Shown: positions 1 to 8,822, counted from the stretch's first letter. The stretch: DNA of 50,275 nt from JAYPCI01 sp038124645 (GCA_038124645.1 JAYPCI010000007.1:1-50275), one strand, 5' to 3'. Translations and numbers: made by a program. The notes: a model not told the origin generated them from the letters alone.

Positions 1-581
1 TTAATTTTATTTAAAATTTGCTCTATAGTTTCGTTTCTGGGTCCATTAATTAAAACAAAATCAGCCTCTCTAACTTTTTTATAAGATTCTCGTAACGGTC
101 CAGAGGGTATTTGCATCATATTACCAAAACCATTTTTACTATCAAAACAAACTATACTGATTGTTTTTTTAAAACTGCAATCTTGGAGGCCATCATCTAA
201 TACAGCAATTTTATAGTTATTATTAATAGCGCTATTTAAAGCGGTGCTTCTATTGTTTGAGGATATAAAATTTTGAAAATTATTCCTCAATAAATTTATT
301 TCATCTGTGTGTTTTGATCGAATTTTTTTAATTATAGCAACTTTATTATCTTCATTGTTTAACTCATTAGCAATTTTGATCGATAGAGGTGTCTTTCCAG
401 TGCCCCCAAGGTAAATATTGCCTACACAAATAACTTTGATGGGGTATGATTTCACCGGAGTCAATATTTTTTTGAGATTAAAAAAAAAAATATAGATTAA
501 TGTAAAAGGAATTAAAATAATTGATAATGTTGTTAAATAATTTTTATCCCAAAATTTTGGTTTATAAATTTTAAATGGCAT
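1..581 (-). CDS. lpxK: Tetraacyldisaccharide 4'-kinase LpxK (3' end cut by window edge)
   Basis: This kinase phosphorylates the 4' position of the lipid A disaccharide at the inner membrane, the step before Kdo addition. About 193 N-terminal residues are visible. Translating the minus strand from the ATG at 581 gives an N-terminal membrane stretch, then a P-loop reading VGNIYLGGTGKTP, the LpxK motif AVLDDGLQD and a GFGNMMQIPSGPLRES segment, all typical of the family. The start overlaps the end of waaA by 11 bases, so it is translationally linked to waaA and msbA. The C-terminal third or so lies outside the window. Identity is read from motifs and context and is firm. Confidence 0.93.
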   Translation of the reverse strand, partial: MPFKIYKPKFWDKNYLTTLSIILIPFTLIYIFFFNLKKILTPVKSYPIKVICVGNIYLGGTGKTPLSIKIANELNNEDNKVAIIKKIRSKHTDEINLLRNNFQNFISSNNRSTALNSAINNNYKIAVLDDGLQDCSFKKTISIVCFDSKNGFGNMMQIPSGPLRESYKKVREADFVLINGPRNETIEQILNKI

Positions 582-1836
582 TTACGTATTTTTCTAACAA
601 GGTCATTACTTTAATTTCAATATTTTTAGCCTCATCTTTTAATAGATTGATTTTACTTTCATCATTAGCATTATTTTGATTTAAATTTACAATAACAACC
701 TTTGCTAATTCATCTGTGGATGTAACTTTTTGTGATAATTTATGCTTTCCAAGCAAATTATACGTTTCCTCAAAATTTTTAACATACGGTCCATGTATAA
801 TGTTACAGCCGAATTTAAGAGGTTCGATTGGATTTTGACCAGAATTATGTGCAATATTTTTTTCCAATGATTTTCCAATAAATACTGTTTTGCAAGAGTT
901 ATATAATTCATTAAGTTTTCCAACAGCATTTACTAGTATAATTTTAGATTTTAAATCGATATTTTTTGTATCACTTATTGTCTGATATTTAATTTCCCTG
1001 TTTTGTAGATATTTCGCAATTGAATTCACTCTACTTATGTGTCTTGGAACTATTACTGTGATGAGATTGGGTATTTGTTTTAAAATTTCATTATGCGCAT
1101 TGATAATAAATTCTTCTTCATTAGGATGAGTGCTAACTGCTAACCAAACTTTTTTATCTTTGAAATCAATTTTATTATTTTGATCCAGTTCATTATTATT
1201 ATTTAAATCTAGAAGTTTGAGATTACCAAAATATTCAATATTTTTAATTGATATGTTTTTTAAATTTTCCATAGTGCTTTGATTTGACGAAATAATTAGA
1301 TCAAAATAAGAAAAAATTTTATAAGCAGTATTTTTTATTTTTCTCCACTTTTGAAAAGATCTGTGAGAAATTCTAGCATTTAAAAGTAACACAGGTATCT
1401 TATGTTTTTTTAAAGCAATAATAAAATTTGGCCAAATCTCCGAGTCAATAAAAATTGCAATTTCAGGCTTATATTTTTGGATAAATAAATTAGTTAAAAA
1501 GTTAATATCATAAGGTAAAAATACATGATTTACTCTCTTTTCATTTTTAAATTCTTCTTCAACAACCTGAGAAGAAGTTAATGTTGTTGAAGTTATAAGA
1601 ATATTCGTATTTAATTTTACTTTTAACAATCGTCTAATCATTGGAAAAACGCTTCTAACTTCTCCAATACTTGCCCCATGAAACCATATTGGATAATGTA
1701 AGTTGTTTTTTCCTGCGACAAATAGTTTTTCTAGTGAACTTCTAATATTTTCTTTATTTTTTAATATTCTAATGAAAGTAAAAATAAATAAAAAAGGAAA
1801 TAATAAAATTGAGAAAAATCTATAAAATGTAATCAT
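571..1836 (-). CDS. waaA: 3-deoxy-D-manno-octulosonic acid (Kdo) transferase WaaA/KdtA
   Basis: Transfers Kdo from CMP-Kdo to lipid IVA on the cytoplasmic face of the inner membrane. The protein has 421 residues from the chosen start: a single N-terminal hydrophobic anchor, then the glycosyltransferase domains. Family motifs are visible: GASIGEVRSV with the catalytic glutamate, DSEIWPNF, LNARISHRSF, and a C-terminal nucleotide-binding part with NPIEP. I chose the ATG at 1836, one base after the msbA stop codon. A GTG at 1878 would extend the frame by 14 residues into msbA and is less likely. It is sandwiched between msbA and lpxK, so the operon covers late lipid A assembly and export. Confidence 0.95.
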   Translation of the reverse strand: MITFYRFFSILLFPFLFIFTFIRILKNKENIRSSLEKLFVAGKNNLHYPIWFHGASIGEVRSVFPMIRRLLKVKLNTNILITSTTLTSSQVVEEEFKNEKRVNHVFLPYDINFLTNLFIQKYKPEIAIFIDSEIWPNFIIALKKHKIPVLLLNARISHRSFQKWRKIKNTAYKIFSYFDLIISSNQSTMENLKNISIKNIEYFGNLKLLDLNNNNELDQNNKIDFKDKKVWLAVSTHPNEEEFIINAHNEILKQIPNLITVIVPRHISRVNSIAKYLQNREIKYQTISDTKNIDLKSKIILVNAVGKLNELYNSCKTVFIGKSLEKNIAHNSGQNPIEPLKFGCNIIHGPYVKNFEETYNLLGKHKLSQKVTSTDELAKVVIVNLNQNNANDESKINLLKDEAKNIEIKVMTLLEKYVNAI

Positions 1837-1837
1837 T

Positions 1838-3580
1838 TTATTTAAGTTGATTAGAATATAAATTTTTATATTCCGCACAACTATTTAAAAGATCTTGGTG
1901 TTTACCACTGCTTATGATTTTACCTTTTTTCATTACAAAAATTTGATCTGCACTTTGAGTGGTCGATAAGCGGTGAGCTATAACTAATGTAGTTTTATTT
2001 TTAGTCAATTGTTTGAGCGCATGTTGAACTTTTCGTTCTGACTCAGTATCTAATGCTGAAGTTGCTTCATCTAACAGAATTATAGGAGCATTTTTAATAA
2101 AGGCCCTTGCAATAGACAATCTTTGTTTTTGTCCTCCAGACAATTTTACACCATTTTCCCCTATAATCGTTTGGTAACCCTGAGGTAATTTGAGAATAAA
2201 TTCTTCAGCAGCTGCAAATTGACATGCATTTTTAATTTGTTCATCAGCAGCATCGGGATTTGCGTATAAAATGTTTGCTTCAACGGTGTCATCAAATAAA
2301 ATAACATCTTGGCTTACCAAGGAGATATTTTTTCTTAAACTAGATATTTTGCATTCATAAATGTTTTGATCGTCAATCAAAATTTTTCCAGATTGGGCAT
2401 CATAAAATCTTGGTAGCAAATTAAGAATTGTGCTTTTACCGGCTCCACTATGTCCAACGAGAGCTACCAATTTTCCTCCTTGTATTTTTAAAGAAATGTT
2501 ATTTACAGCTTGCTCCAAAGTAGAAGAATATTTGAAATTGATATTTTTAAATTCAATATTAGCATTTGTTAATTTTAAATTTTGACTCCCTGAACTATCT
2601 AGAATATCAATTTTTTCATCAATTACCTCAAATACCCGTTTTGCTCCAGCCGCACCATGATAAATAACCATATTAATTGTGGCGAGTGATCTGATCGGTT
2701 GATATGCGAGCATCATCGCGGTTAGAAAAGAAAAAAAACTATTAATTTCTAGCTCACCAGTTGCAATCAAAACCCCAGAGTAAGAAATAAATCCCGCAAT
2801 CATAATTCCGGTCAAGATTTCCATTATCGGAGTAGCTCTTATTTGAATTACTCCAATCTTGATCATTTTATCATTTAGGTCATTAATTGCTTTAGATGCT
2901 CTAGCATGTTCAAAAGACTCTTTTTGATATATTTTGATTACTTTTATTCCTCTTAACATTTCTGAGATTAAAGTGGAAAGAAGTCCCGATAAGTTCGTAC
3001 TTTCCATACCTGCTTTATTTATTCTTTTTCCCAAAGACTTAGCGACGAATGCTGCGAGCGGCATCATAATTAAAGAAAAAATTGCTAATTTCCAATTTTG
3101 ATAAAACATTAAACTGACCAAAGTAATCAGAGTTAAGGTATCCTTCATGATATTTAAAACAGCAGTACTTACCATTCCCTGAACAAGTGTTGCGTCATAT
3201 AAAAAGTGAGATATGTATTTTGCTGAATGTTTGCTCTCAATACTTTGTAAATCAGATTTAAGTATTTTCTCAGACATTTGTCTTTGTAATTTTGCGCAAA
3301 TCCAGTTACCTACTTTAATTACATTTGTCCTTGCCAAAAAAAGAGAAATACCTTTTGCACTAAATGCAAAAATTATAGCAATTGGTATGAGATAGGAATA
3401 GGTTTGATCTTTCTCAATAAAAATTTTTTTTATGGCTGGATCTAGCAACCATGCGATTGATGAGGTTGAACCGGCAACGATAATCGAAAGAAATAAAGCA
3501 AATAAAATTCTACCAAAATATTGCTTTACATATCCAGAATATAATCTTTTGATTATTGATTTTAGTTCTTTAAATTTCAT
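1838..3580 (-). CDS. msbA: Lipid A export ABC transporter MsbA
   Basis: Half-size ABC exporter of 580 residues that as a dimer flips lipid A-core across the inner membrane. The N-terminal ~310 residues hold the hydrophobic helices of the transmembrane domain. The nucleotide-binding domain follows, with Walker A GHSGAGKST at 376-384, a Q-loop near 424, signature LSGGQ at 480-484, Walker B ILLDEA at 501-506 and an H-loop VIAHRLST near 536. No key residue is missing. The ATG shares one base with the ubiA stop (TAATG arrangement), and waaA follows after one base. The lipid A neighbours favour MsbA over a generic exporter, although related lipid or peptide exporters have the same motifs. Confidence 0.93.
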   Translation of the reverse strand: MKFKELKSIIKRLYSGYVKQYFGRILFALFLSIIVAGSTSSIAWLLDPAIKKIFIEKDQTYSYLIPIAIIFAFSAKGISLFLARTNVIKVGNWICAKLQRQMSEKILKSDLQSIESKHSAKYISHFLYDATLVQGMVSTAVLNIMKDTLTLITLVSLMFYQNWKLAIFSLIMMPLAAFVAKSLGKRINKAGMESTNLSGLLSTLISEMLRGIKVIKIYQKESFEHARASKAINDLNDKMIKIGVIQIRATPIMEILTGIMIAGFISYSGVLIATGELEINSFFSFLTAMMLAYQPIRSLATINMVIYHGAAGAKRVFEVIDEKIDILDSSGSQNLKLTNANIEFKNINFKYSSTLEQAVNNISLKIQGGKLVALVGHSGAGKSTILNLLPRFYDAQSGKILIDDQNIYECKISSLRKNISLVSQDVILFDDTVEANILYANPDAADEQIKNACQFAAAEEFILKLPQGYQTIIGENGVKLSGGQKQRLSIARAFIKNAPIILLDEATSALDTESERKVQHALKQLTKNKTTLVIAHRLSTTQSADQIFVMKKGKIISSGKHQDLLNSCAEYKNLYSNQLK

Positions 3581-4452
3581 TAAATTAGCAACATAAAACT
3601 TATAAACATTAATAATCCTGAAAAATTATTCGATTTGAAAGTAGCAAAACATGTTTTAGGTGATTTTGCACTAAATTTGAATAATTGTATTGATAAACTT
3701 ATTATAAATAATGAAAAAACTAAAACAGCTAATATATTACTGGAATATTTATTTATTAAATAACCGATTAAAATAGCTGTGACCCCATAACAGATACCAA
3801 CAAACTGTTTAATATTTTTTTTAAACTTAATAGAGGTTGATTTCATACCGATAATTTCATCGTCAATTATATCTTGTAGACCGTAGATCGTGTCATAGCC
3901 TAATGTCCAAAATATGGCTCCAATATAAAGTATAATTATATCGTACGAAAAGTTGTTTAATAAAGAAGTCCAAGCCATGACCGCCCCCCAACTGAAAGTA
4001 AGTCCTAAAAAAAATTGAGGCCAATATGTCAGCCGCTTCATAAATGGATAAGAAAAAGCCAGGAGCATTGAAATTAAACCTAAAAATATGGTTAGATTAT
4101 TAAACTGCAGCAAAATCATAAAAGCTGTTAAGCATAAAATTACAACATATATAAAAGCATGTGAAACAGAGATTTTTTTAGAAGCTATAGGTCTAAATTT
4201 TGTTCTGTTAACTTTGGCATCAACATCTTTATCAACAATATCATTAAATATACATCCTGCACTTCTCATTAAAACGGATCCAATAAAGAAAAGACAAAGA
4301 TGATAACTAAATAAATTAAAATCTTTTATAAATAAATTAGCGAAAGCCAAACCCCAAGCACATGGCCAAAATAGAAGCATATAACCAACCGGGCGATCTA
4401 ATCTGGTTAACTGTATAAAAATTCTGAAATGTTTCACAATTTTAATTATCAA
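3580..4452 (-). CDS. ubiA: 4-hydroxybenzoate polyprenyltransferase UbiA
   Basis: Integral membrane prenyltransferase of 290 residues that attaches the polyprenyl tail to 4-hydroxybenzoate in ubiquinone biosynthesis. Both aspartate-rich motifs that bind the Mg-diphosphate are present: NDIVDKDVDAKVNRTKFRP around residues 70-88 and a second one, DIIDDEIIGMKSTS, around residue 195. Around eight hydrophobic helices are visible. The N-terminal LTRLDRPVG segment matches UbiA. The start is a TTG at 4452; the first in-frame ATG would cut off the conserved N-terminus, so TTG is preferred. It overlaps msbA by one base. Downstream quinone users (cytochrome bc1) lie elsewhere in the window. Confidence 0.92.
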   Translation of the reverse strand: MIIKIVKHFRIFIQLTRLDRPVGYMLLFWPCAWGLAFANLFIKDFNLFSYHLCLFFIGSVLMRSAGCIFNDIVDKDVDAKVNRTKFRPIASKKISVSHAFIYVVILCLTAFMILLQFNNLTIFLGLISMLLAFSYPFMKRLTYWPQFFLGLTFSWGAVMAWTSLLNNFSYDIIILYIGAIFWTLGYDTIYGLQDIIDDEIIGMKSTSIKFKKNIKQFVGICYGVTAILIGYLINKYSSNILAVLVFSLFIISLSIQLFKFSAKSPKTCFATFKSNNFSGLLMFISFMLLI

Positions 4453-4489
4453 ATCAAAAAATGATTATCAATTAAGTTGTTTAAAATTG

Positions 4490-4753
4490 TTAAGAAGAGT
4501 TATGTTTTTTAAAGAGTGATATTCCATTTTTAATTTTGTGCTCATAAGACTCACAAAATGTTTCTAATTGCCAACCACTCAATCTCAGTTTAATTTCCTC
4601 GAGATTTTTCTTTTTCCACTCATTCGATGGGTTGTCTGTTTTCCAAACCTTTTTTTCCTCATTGGTTCGCCCGCAACCGTAACAGTAACCTGTTTTAGGA
4701 TCGGTTTTGCAAATACTAATGCATGGCGAAATAATATTATTAATGTCTTCCAT
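4490..4753 (-). CDS. DUF1289 family small cysteine-rich protein
   Basis: Protein of 87 residues with the DUF1289 pattern: PCISICKTDPKTGYCYGCGRT near the N-terminus, with four cysteines spaced as a probable metal- or cluster-binding knuckle, followed by EW and W residues in a helical C-terminal half. The molecular role of the family is not known to me; proteobacterial members occur widely beside metabolic genes. The ATG shares one base with the stop codon of the upstream quinone oxidoreductase gene, implying translational coupling. ubiA follows after 37 bases. Confidence 0.88.
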   Translation of the reverse strand: MEDINNIISPCISICKTDPKTGYCYGCGRTNEEKKVWKTDNPSNEWKKKNLEEIKLRLSGWQLETFCESYEHKIKNGISLFKKHNSS

Positions 4754-5589
4754 TAAGGAACTAATATTGATGGACCTAAAATTTTACGAGATTCTAAATC
4801 TGTATGAGCTGTGGCTGCATCTTTTAGTTTATATTCTTTGAAAATTTTGATTTTAACTTTGCCAAATTTAATTTTTTCAAATAAGCTATTTGCACCTTCA
4901 AGTAATTCATTTCGAGTTTGAAAGTATTGCACCATCGAAGGTCTTGTGAGATAGAGACCTTTGGGTTGAATGTCTTTTGGAACATCGACTGGGTCTAGTG
5001 GTCCTGAGGCATTACCAAATGAAATCATCATACCACGAGATTTCAAACAACCAATTGATCCTTTAAATGTGTTTTTGCCAACACCATCAAAAACAGCACT
5101 CACTCCTTGGTTATTTGTGATTGCCATTACTTTTTCAGTAAAATTATCTTTTGAATAATTTATTACTTCATCAAAACCATGTTCTTTCGCAATATTAATT
5201 TTTTCATCAGAACCCACAGTTCCAATTACCTTTGCGCCAATACTTTTTGCCCATTGTCCAAAAATTTGACCTACACCACCAGCAGCCGCATGAAACAAAA
5301 CAGTTTCACCAGCTTTTAAATGATAAGTTTTAGTTAGTAGGTAAAAAGTTGTTAAACCTTTAGTCATAATTGATGCTGCAACTTTATGGGAGATACCATC
5401 TGGTATCTTGACAGCAATTTTAGCTGGAATAATTCTTTCCTCAGCATAGGAACCTAGTGGAGGTGCAGCGTATGCAACATTATCACCCACTGATAAATCT
5501 TTTACATTACTTCCAATTTCAGTAATTTTACCTGCGCCCTCAAGACCAAGTCCGCTTGGTAACGGCACAGGATATAATCCAGAGCGATG
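4753..5589 (-). CDS. Zinc-less quinone oxidoreductase (NADPH:quinone reductase), N-terminus lost in assembly gap
   Basis: Medium-chain dehydrogenase/reductase of the QorA (zeta-crystallin) type, expected to reduce quinones with NADPH. Before the first internal methionine the frame continues upstream as HRSGLYPVPLPSGLG, a hallmark of QorA, right up to the N gap. The true start, roughly 45 residues further upstream, therefore lies in the gap. The Rossmann motif HAAAGGVGQIFGQWAK is present, followed by the usual VIGTVGSDEK strand. The visible part has 278 residues. It sits between the gap-broken pirin gene and DUF1289 on the same strand. The exact substrate cannot be told from sequence. Confidence 0.9.
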   Translation of the reverse strand, partial: HRSGLYPVPLPSGLGLEGAGKITEIGSNVKDLSVGDNVAYAAPPLGSYAEERIIPAKIAVKIPDGISHKVAASIMTKGLTTFYLLTKTYHLKAGETVLFHAAAGGVGQIFGQWAKSIGAKVIGTVGSDEKINIAKEHGFDEVINYSKDNFTEKVMAITNNQGVSAVFDGVGKNTFKGSIGCLKSRGMMISFGNASGPLDPVDVPKDIQPKGLYLTRPSMVQYFQTRNELLEGANSLFEKIKFGKVKIKIFKEYKLKDAATAHTDLESRKILGPSILVP

Positions 5590-5689
5590 NNNNNNNNNNN
5601 NNNNNNNNNNNNNNNNNNNNNNNNNNNNNNNNNNNNNNNNNNNNNNNNNNNNNNNNNNNNNNNNNNNNNNNNNNNNNNNNNNNNNNNNN
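5590..5689. other. Assembly gap of 100 N inside the pirin / quinone oxidoreductase junction
   Basis: Exactly 100 N. On the right flank pirin stops after 227 of about 280-290 expected residues; on the left flank the quinone reductase lacks about 45 N-terminal residues. The real missing sequence is therefore nearer 300 bases than 100, and reading frames must not be carried across it. Confidence 0.97.
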
Positions 5690-6370
5690 TTCTCCTTTTG
5701 TCAACAAGATCAATGAAGACTTATTAGTTTTGGAATGAGCTTTAGATCCAACAGTTATTTCACCATTCACCAAATAAATAAAAGAATTATGTGTTTTAGG
5801 AACATCTAAATTAAATTCTTTGCCTTTTTCAAGATCGACATCCATATAGATTGGTTGAACATTATGACCTTTAACTGGACCCTCTATATTTTCAAATTTG
5901 CCCGAAATTATTTTAATTTTTTTATCGCTATCTTTATGGACTGCAATTTGTTCAGCGTCTAAAAAAATATATTCTGGTTTAGACATTTTAAGTTTTGCTG
6001 GCATATTAATCCATAATTGAAAACCTTGTAGTTTACCCTCATTCATTGCCGGCATTTCGGAGTGAATGACACCACTACCAGTTTTCATCCATTGCACAGC
6101 ACCATCAGACATAACACCTTTGCCACCCGTACTATCTTTGTGTTCAAATTTTCCGTGCAACATATAAGTTACTGTTTCAATACCGCGATGTGGATGGGGA
6201 GGAAAGCCTCCAATATAATCATCTTTGTTATCTGAACCAAATTCATCTAACATTAAAAAAGGATCAATATAGTTTGCATCCGGTGTACCAATACTTCTTT
6301 TTAATTTAACACCAGCACCATCTGAAGCTTCAACAGCTTTTACAATTTTGGAAATCTCTATAGTTTGCAT
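5690..6370 (-). CDS. Pirin family protein (C-terminus lost in assembly gap)
   Basis: Bicupin of the pirin family; some bacterial and human members have quercetin dioxygenase activity, while others act as redox-sensing regulators. The 227 visible residues include the metal-binding set H59 and H61 (in PPHPHRGIET) and H103 and E105 (in GVIHSEMP), matching the iron ligands of characterised pirins. The N-terminal cupin is complete and the C-terminal cupin is broken by the gap. The ATG is at 6370, 37 bases after the haloacid dehalogenase stop. Its substrate cannot be predicted. The neighbouring quinone reductase and CDGSH protein give the cluster a redox flavour. Confidence 0.92.
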
Positions 6371-6407
6371 AATTGAAGTATATAGTCTTTAATTTATCTT
6401 TATCAAG

Positions 6408-7070
6408 TTAAAATATTTTTGTTAATTCAGAAAGATTTTTGATTTCTAATTCTGGAGAATAATCAAGTATATCAAAAATATTTTGATTTCTATTTACCCA
6501 AATAGCTTGATAGCCATAGTTGCCCCCGCCTGACACATCCCAAGTATTAGCACTTAGAAAAGCAACTTCTGATGGTTTAATCTTATATTTTTTTATGGGC
6601 AAGTCGTAAACTTTTGAATTCGGTTTATATATGTTTACCTCTTCAATTGAGAAAATATCATCAAATAAATTATTAAGATCATTAGAAGATACTAGCTGCT
6701 GTAATAGAGCAGGTGTACCATTTGACAAAATAGCTAGTTTATAATTTTTTTTTTTAAGATTATTTAAAACTTCTTTTACTTCAGGAAAAGGTGTAAGAAT
6801 TTTATAAAGATCTAATAACTCATTTTTCATAGTCGGATTAATATCAAAAACCTTCATGGATTTAATCAAACTATCCTCTGTGATTTGCCAAAAGTCTTTG
6901 TGCCTTTCCATCAGACTTCTTAACCAAGTATATTCGAGTTGAGTAGTGCGCCAATAATTTGCAAACGCTTCCCATTTGGTACCAATTTTTTTCTTACATT
7001 TTTCTGCTGCAGAATTTACATCAAACAAAGTTCCATAAGCATCAAAGATAATGCTTTTAGTATTTTTCAT
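6408..7070 (-). CDS. Haloacid dehalogenase, type II (HAD superfamily)
   Basis: HAD-superfamily hydrolase of 220 residues resembling (S)-2-haloacid dehalogenases, which displace halide from short 2-haloalkanoates through an aspartyl ester. The motifs match this subgroup rather than generic HAD phosphatases: nucleophile D10 in FDAYGTLFDV, the WRTTQLEYTWLRSLM segment that carries the active-site arginine, AILSNG with the motif II serine, the YKPNSKVY lysine, and the FLSANTWDVSGG loop with Ser, Asn and Asp. The start shares one base with the stop of the CDGSH gene, so both are likely on one transcript. The physiological substrate is unknown; detoxification of natural marine haloacids is plausible but inferred. 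Confidence 0.88.
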   Translation of the reverse strand: MKNTKSIIFDAYGTLFDVNSAAEKCKKKIGTKWEAFANYWRTTQLEYTWLRSLMERHKDFWQITEDSLIKSMKVFDINPTMKNELLDLYKILTPFPEVKEVLNNLKKKNYKLAILSNGTPALLQQLVSSNDLNNLFDDIFSIEEVNIYKPNSKVYDLPIKKYKIKPSEVAFLSANTWDVSGGGNYGYQAIWVNRNQNIFDILDYSPELEIKNLSELTKIF

Positions 7071-7309
7071 TATTTGTTGTTATGAGACCCATCACACAAA
7101 GGTTGATCATTTGTTTGCTTACACGTACAAAAAAATACTTTTTTTGACTGTTCGGCTTTATAAGCCATGGGTGCAAACTCTGATCCTTTATGACTGCCAT
7201 CACAAAGAGGTTGTTTTGAACTTTTGCCGCAAGTACACCAGTAATAAGATTTTCCCTCTACAACATCCACACCAATTGGAGCATCTCCTGCTCTTTGACC
7301 TTTTGCCAT
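7070..7309 (-). CDS. Double CDGSH iron-sulfur domain protein
   Basis: Small soluble protein of 79 residues with two CDGSH cluster-binding motifs, CTCGKSSKQPLCDGSH and CTCKQTNDQPLCDGSH. Each supplies the three-Cys/one-His ligand set of a 2Fe-2S cluster. The tandem arrangement resembles the mitochondrial CISD3/Miner2 type. The start was placed at the ATG at 7309 because AAAGGA lies at suitable distance upstream on the minus strand (about 7313-7319); a TTG at 7324 would add five residues. It is first in a minus-strand run with the dehalogenase and pirin, divergent from rsmE (41 bases). The role is probably electron or cluster transfer, not provable here. Confidence 0.92.
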   Translation of the reverse strand: MAKGQRAGDAPIGVDVVEGKSYYWCTCGKSSKQPLCDGSHKGSEFAPMAYKAEQSKKVFFCTCKQTNDQPLCDGSHNNK

Positions 7310-7350
7310 TTTAATTCCTTTCAATTAAGATTATTATTAAAAAAGATTAT

Positions 7351-7931
7351 ATGAAAAATCTAAGATTATACCAACCTAATTTAATTGAAGAAAATTCAAC
7401 TATAAAACTTTCAAAAGAACACTCCCATTACCTTTTTTCTGTCATGCGAAAGAAAGTGGGTGATAAAATAAATCTTTTTAATAAACAAGGTGAGTGGAGC
7501 GCAAAAATTATTAATACAAACAAACATGAAACTGAAATTACACTTATAGAAAAAATAAAAATTGCTCAAGCAACAAAGAATTTGGAATTAGCTATTTGTT
7601 TAGTAAAAAAAAATCCTATGGATCTCATTTTACAAAAAGCAACCGAGTTAGGTGTGAGCAAAATTATTCCTATAGTATCAGAAAGGACTGAAGTTAAAGA
7701 ATTAAACCATGAGAGAGCTATGAAAATAGTTATTGAAGCCACCGAACAATCCAATCAGTTAAGTCCTCCTGANNNNNNNNNNNNNNNNNNNNNNNNNNNN
7801 NNNNNNNNNNNNNNNNNNNNNNNNNNNNNNNNNNNNNNNNNNNNNNNNNNNNNNNNNNNNNNNNNNNNNNNNCGGATACCGCAGTAATAGCCGCTATTTC
7901 CTTAGTAAATTTTATCAATAATTCATATTAA
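7351..7931 (+). CDS. rsmE: 16S rRNA (uracil(1498)-N3)-methyltransferase RsmE, interrupted by assembly gap
   Basis: SPOUT-family methyltransferase that modifies U1498 of 16S rRNA. The 141 residues before the gap show the N-terminal PUA-like domain (HSHYLFSVMRKKVGD) and the start of the SPOUT domain (KNPMDLILQKATELGV, the SERT element, EQSNQLSPP). After the gap, the frame from 7875 gives DTAVIAAISLVNFINNSY and a stop at 7929-7931, which matches the conserved RsmE C-terminus. The two pieces are in different frames because the N count is arbitrary. About 80 residues, or 240 bases, are missing. The join appears correct. Confidence 0.9.
7773..7872. other. Assembly gap of 100 N within rsmE
   Basis: Exactly 100 N. 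Both flanks encode parts of the same RsmE protein, so the contig order is supported, but the expected RsmE length of about 240 residues implies roughly 240 missing bases. Confidence 0.97.
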
Positions 7932-7949
7932 TTGTCGCATTAATTTTTA

Positions 7950-7979
7950 TTGTTAAATGGATTATAACGCCTATATATA
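7950..7979 (+). promoter_or_regulatory. Candidate sigma-70 promoter of the cytochrome oxidase operon
   Basis: TTGTTA at 7950-7955, with a TATATA box at 7972-7977 (spacing 16) or 7974-7979 (spacing 18), lies between the rsmE stop and coxB. Transcription would begin only a few bases before the coxB ATG at 7990, and no Shine-Dalgarno is seen. In DNA this AT-rich, such boxes can arise by chance. Confidence 0.4.
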
Positions 7980-7989
7980 AAGTAATTTG

Positions 7990-8814
7990 ATGAAAAAGTT
8001 TTTATACGCATTTACAGCTATTTTCGCCTCTAGCGTTGCTTATGCTAATCAACCGCGGGAATGGCAACTAGGTTTTCAAAAAGCAGCATCGGAGTCGATG
8101 CATGACATAGTTTGGTTTCATGATTATATGTTGGTACCAATTATAGTGGCTATTTCTGTTTTTGTCTTATTTTTAATTCTTTATACATGTGTACGTTTCA
8201 GACAATCTAAAAATCCAAATCCATCAACTACAAGTCATAACACTTTTATTGAAGTTGTTTGGACCTTAGTACCATGTTTAATTTTAATAGTAATTGCTGT
8301 TCCTTCATTTAAAGTTTTATACTCACAGGACAAAATTCCGCCAGCAGATGTAACCGTTAAAGCGATTGGTTACCAATGGTATTGGGGTTACGAATATCCA
8401 GATGAAAATGTAGCTTTTGACTCTTACATGATCAATGATGAAGATTTGCAACCTGGTCAACCGAGACTTTTGACAGTAGATAATGAAATTGTTGTGCCAG
8501 TAAATAAAAATGTAAAAGTAATGATTACTGCAGGCGATGTACTTCATGCTTTCGCATTACCAGCGTTCGGAGTTAAGCGAGATGCAATTCCTGGAAGAAT
8601 TAATGAGACTTGGTTTAAAGCTGAGAGAACAGGAACATTTTATGGTCAATGTTCAGAACTTTGTGGGATTAAACATGCTTTTATGCCCATCACGGTTAGA
8701 GTTGTCACTGATGATGAATACGCTGAATGGCTTGCCGATGCCAAAGTTAAATTTGCAAAAGATCCTATTGAACAAAAAATTGAATTAGCAAAAACTATTA
8801 AAATAAGAGAGTAA
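7990..8814 (+). CDS. coxB: Cytochrome c oxidase subunit II (CuA)
   Basis: Subunit II of the aa3-type oxidase, which takes electrons from cytochrome c through the dinuclear CuA centre. It has 274 residues from the ATG at 7990, preferred over an adjacent TTG. The signal peptide ends near VAYAN, and two transmembrane helices lie at about 46-68 and 88-108. The periplasmic cupredoxin domain has the full CuA ligand set H186, C221, E223, C225, H229 and M232, in the run QCSELCGIKHAFM. The aromatic cluster QWYWGYEYP that receives the electron is present. It is first in an operon with coxA, ctaB, ctaG and coxC, 8 bases before coxA. Confidence 0.98.
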   Translation: MKKFLYAFTAIFASSVAYANQPREWQLGFQKAASESMHDIVWFHDYMLVPIIVAISVFVLFLILYTCVRFRQSKNPNPSTTSHNTFIEVVWTLVPCLILIVIAVPSFKVLYSQDKIPPADVTVKAIGYQWYWGYEYPDENVAFDSYMINDEDLQPGQPRLLTVDNEIVVPVNKNVKVMITAGDVLHAFALPAFGVKRDAIPGRINETWFKAERTGTFYGQCSELCGIKHAFMPITVRVVTDDEYAEWLADAKVKFAKDPIEQKIELAKTIKIRE

Positions 8815-8822
8815 ATTAAATA

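Noticed and set aside
5540..6370. Continuous frame spanning the first N gap, as a pirin fusion
   Set aside because: The frame is only open because N codons cannot stop it; the C-terminal residues after the gap are the other strand phase of the quinone reductase end, and both flanking genes are broken there.
7051..7314. Plus-strand open frame opposite the CDGSH gene
   Set aside because: It is the mirror of a gene with two perfect CDGSH motifs and a good Shine-Dalgarno; its translation has no family features.
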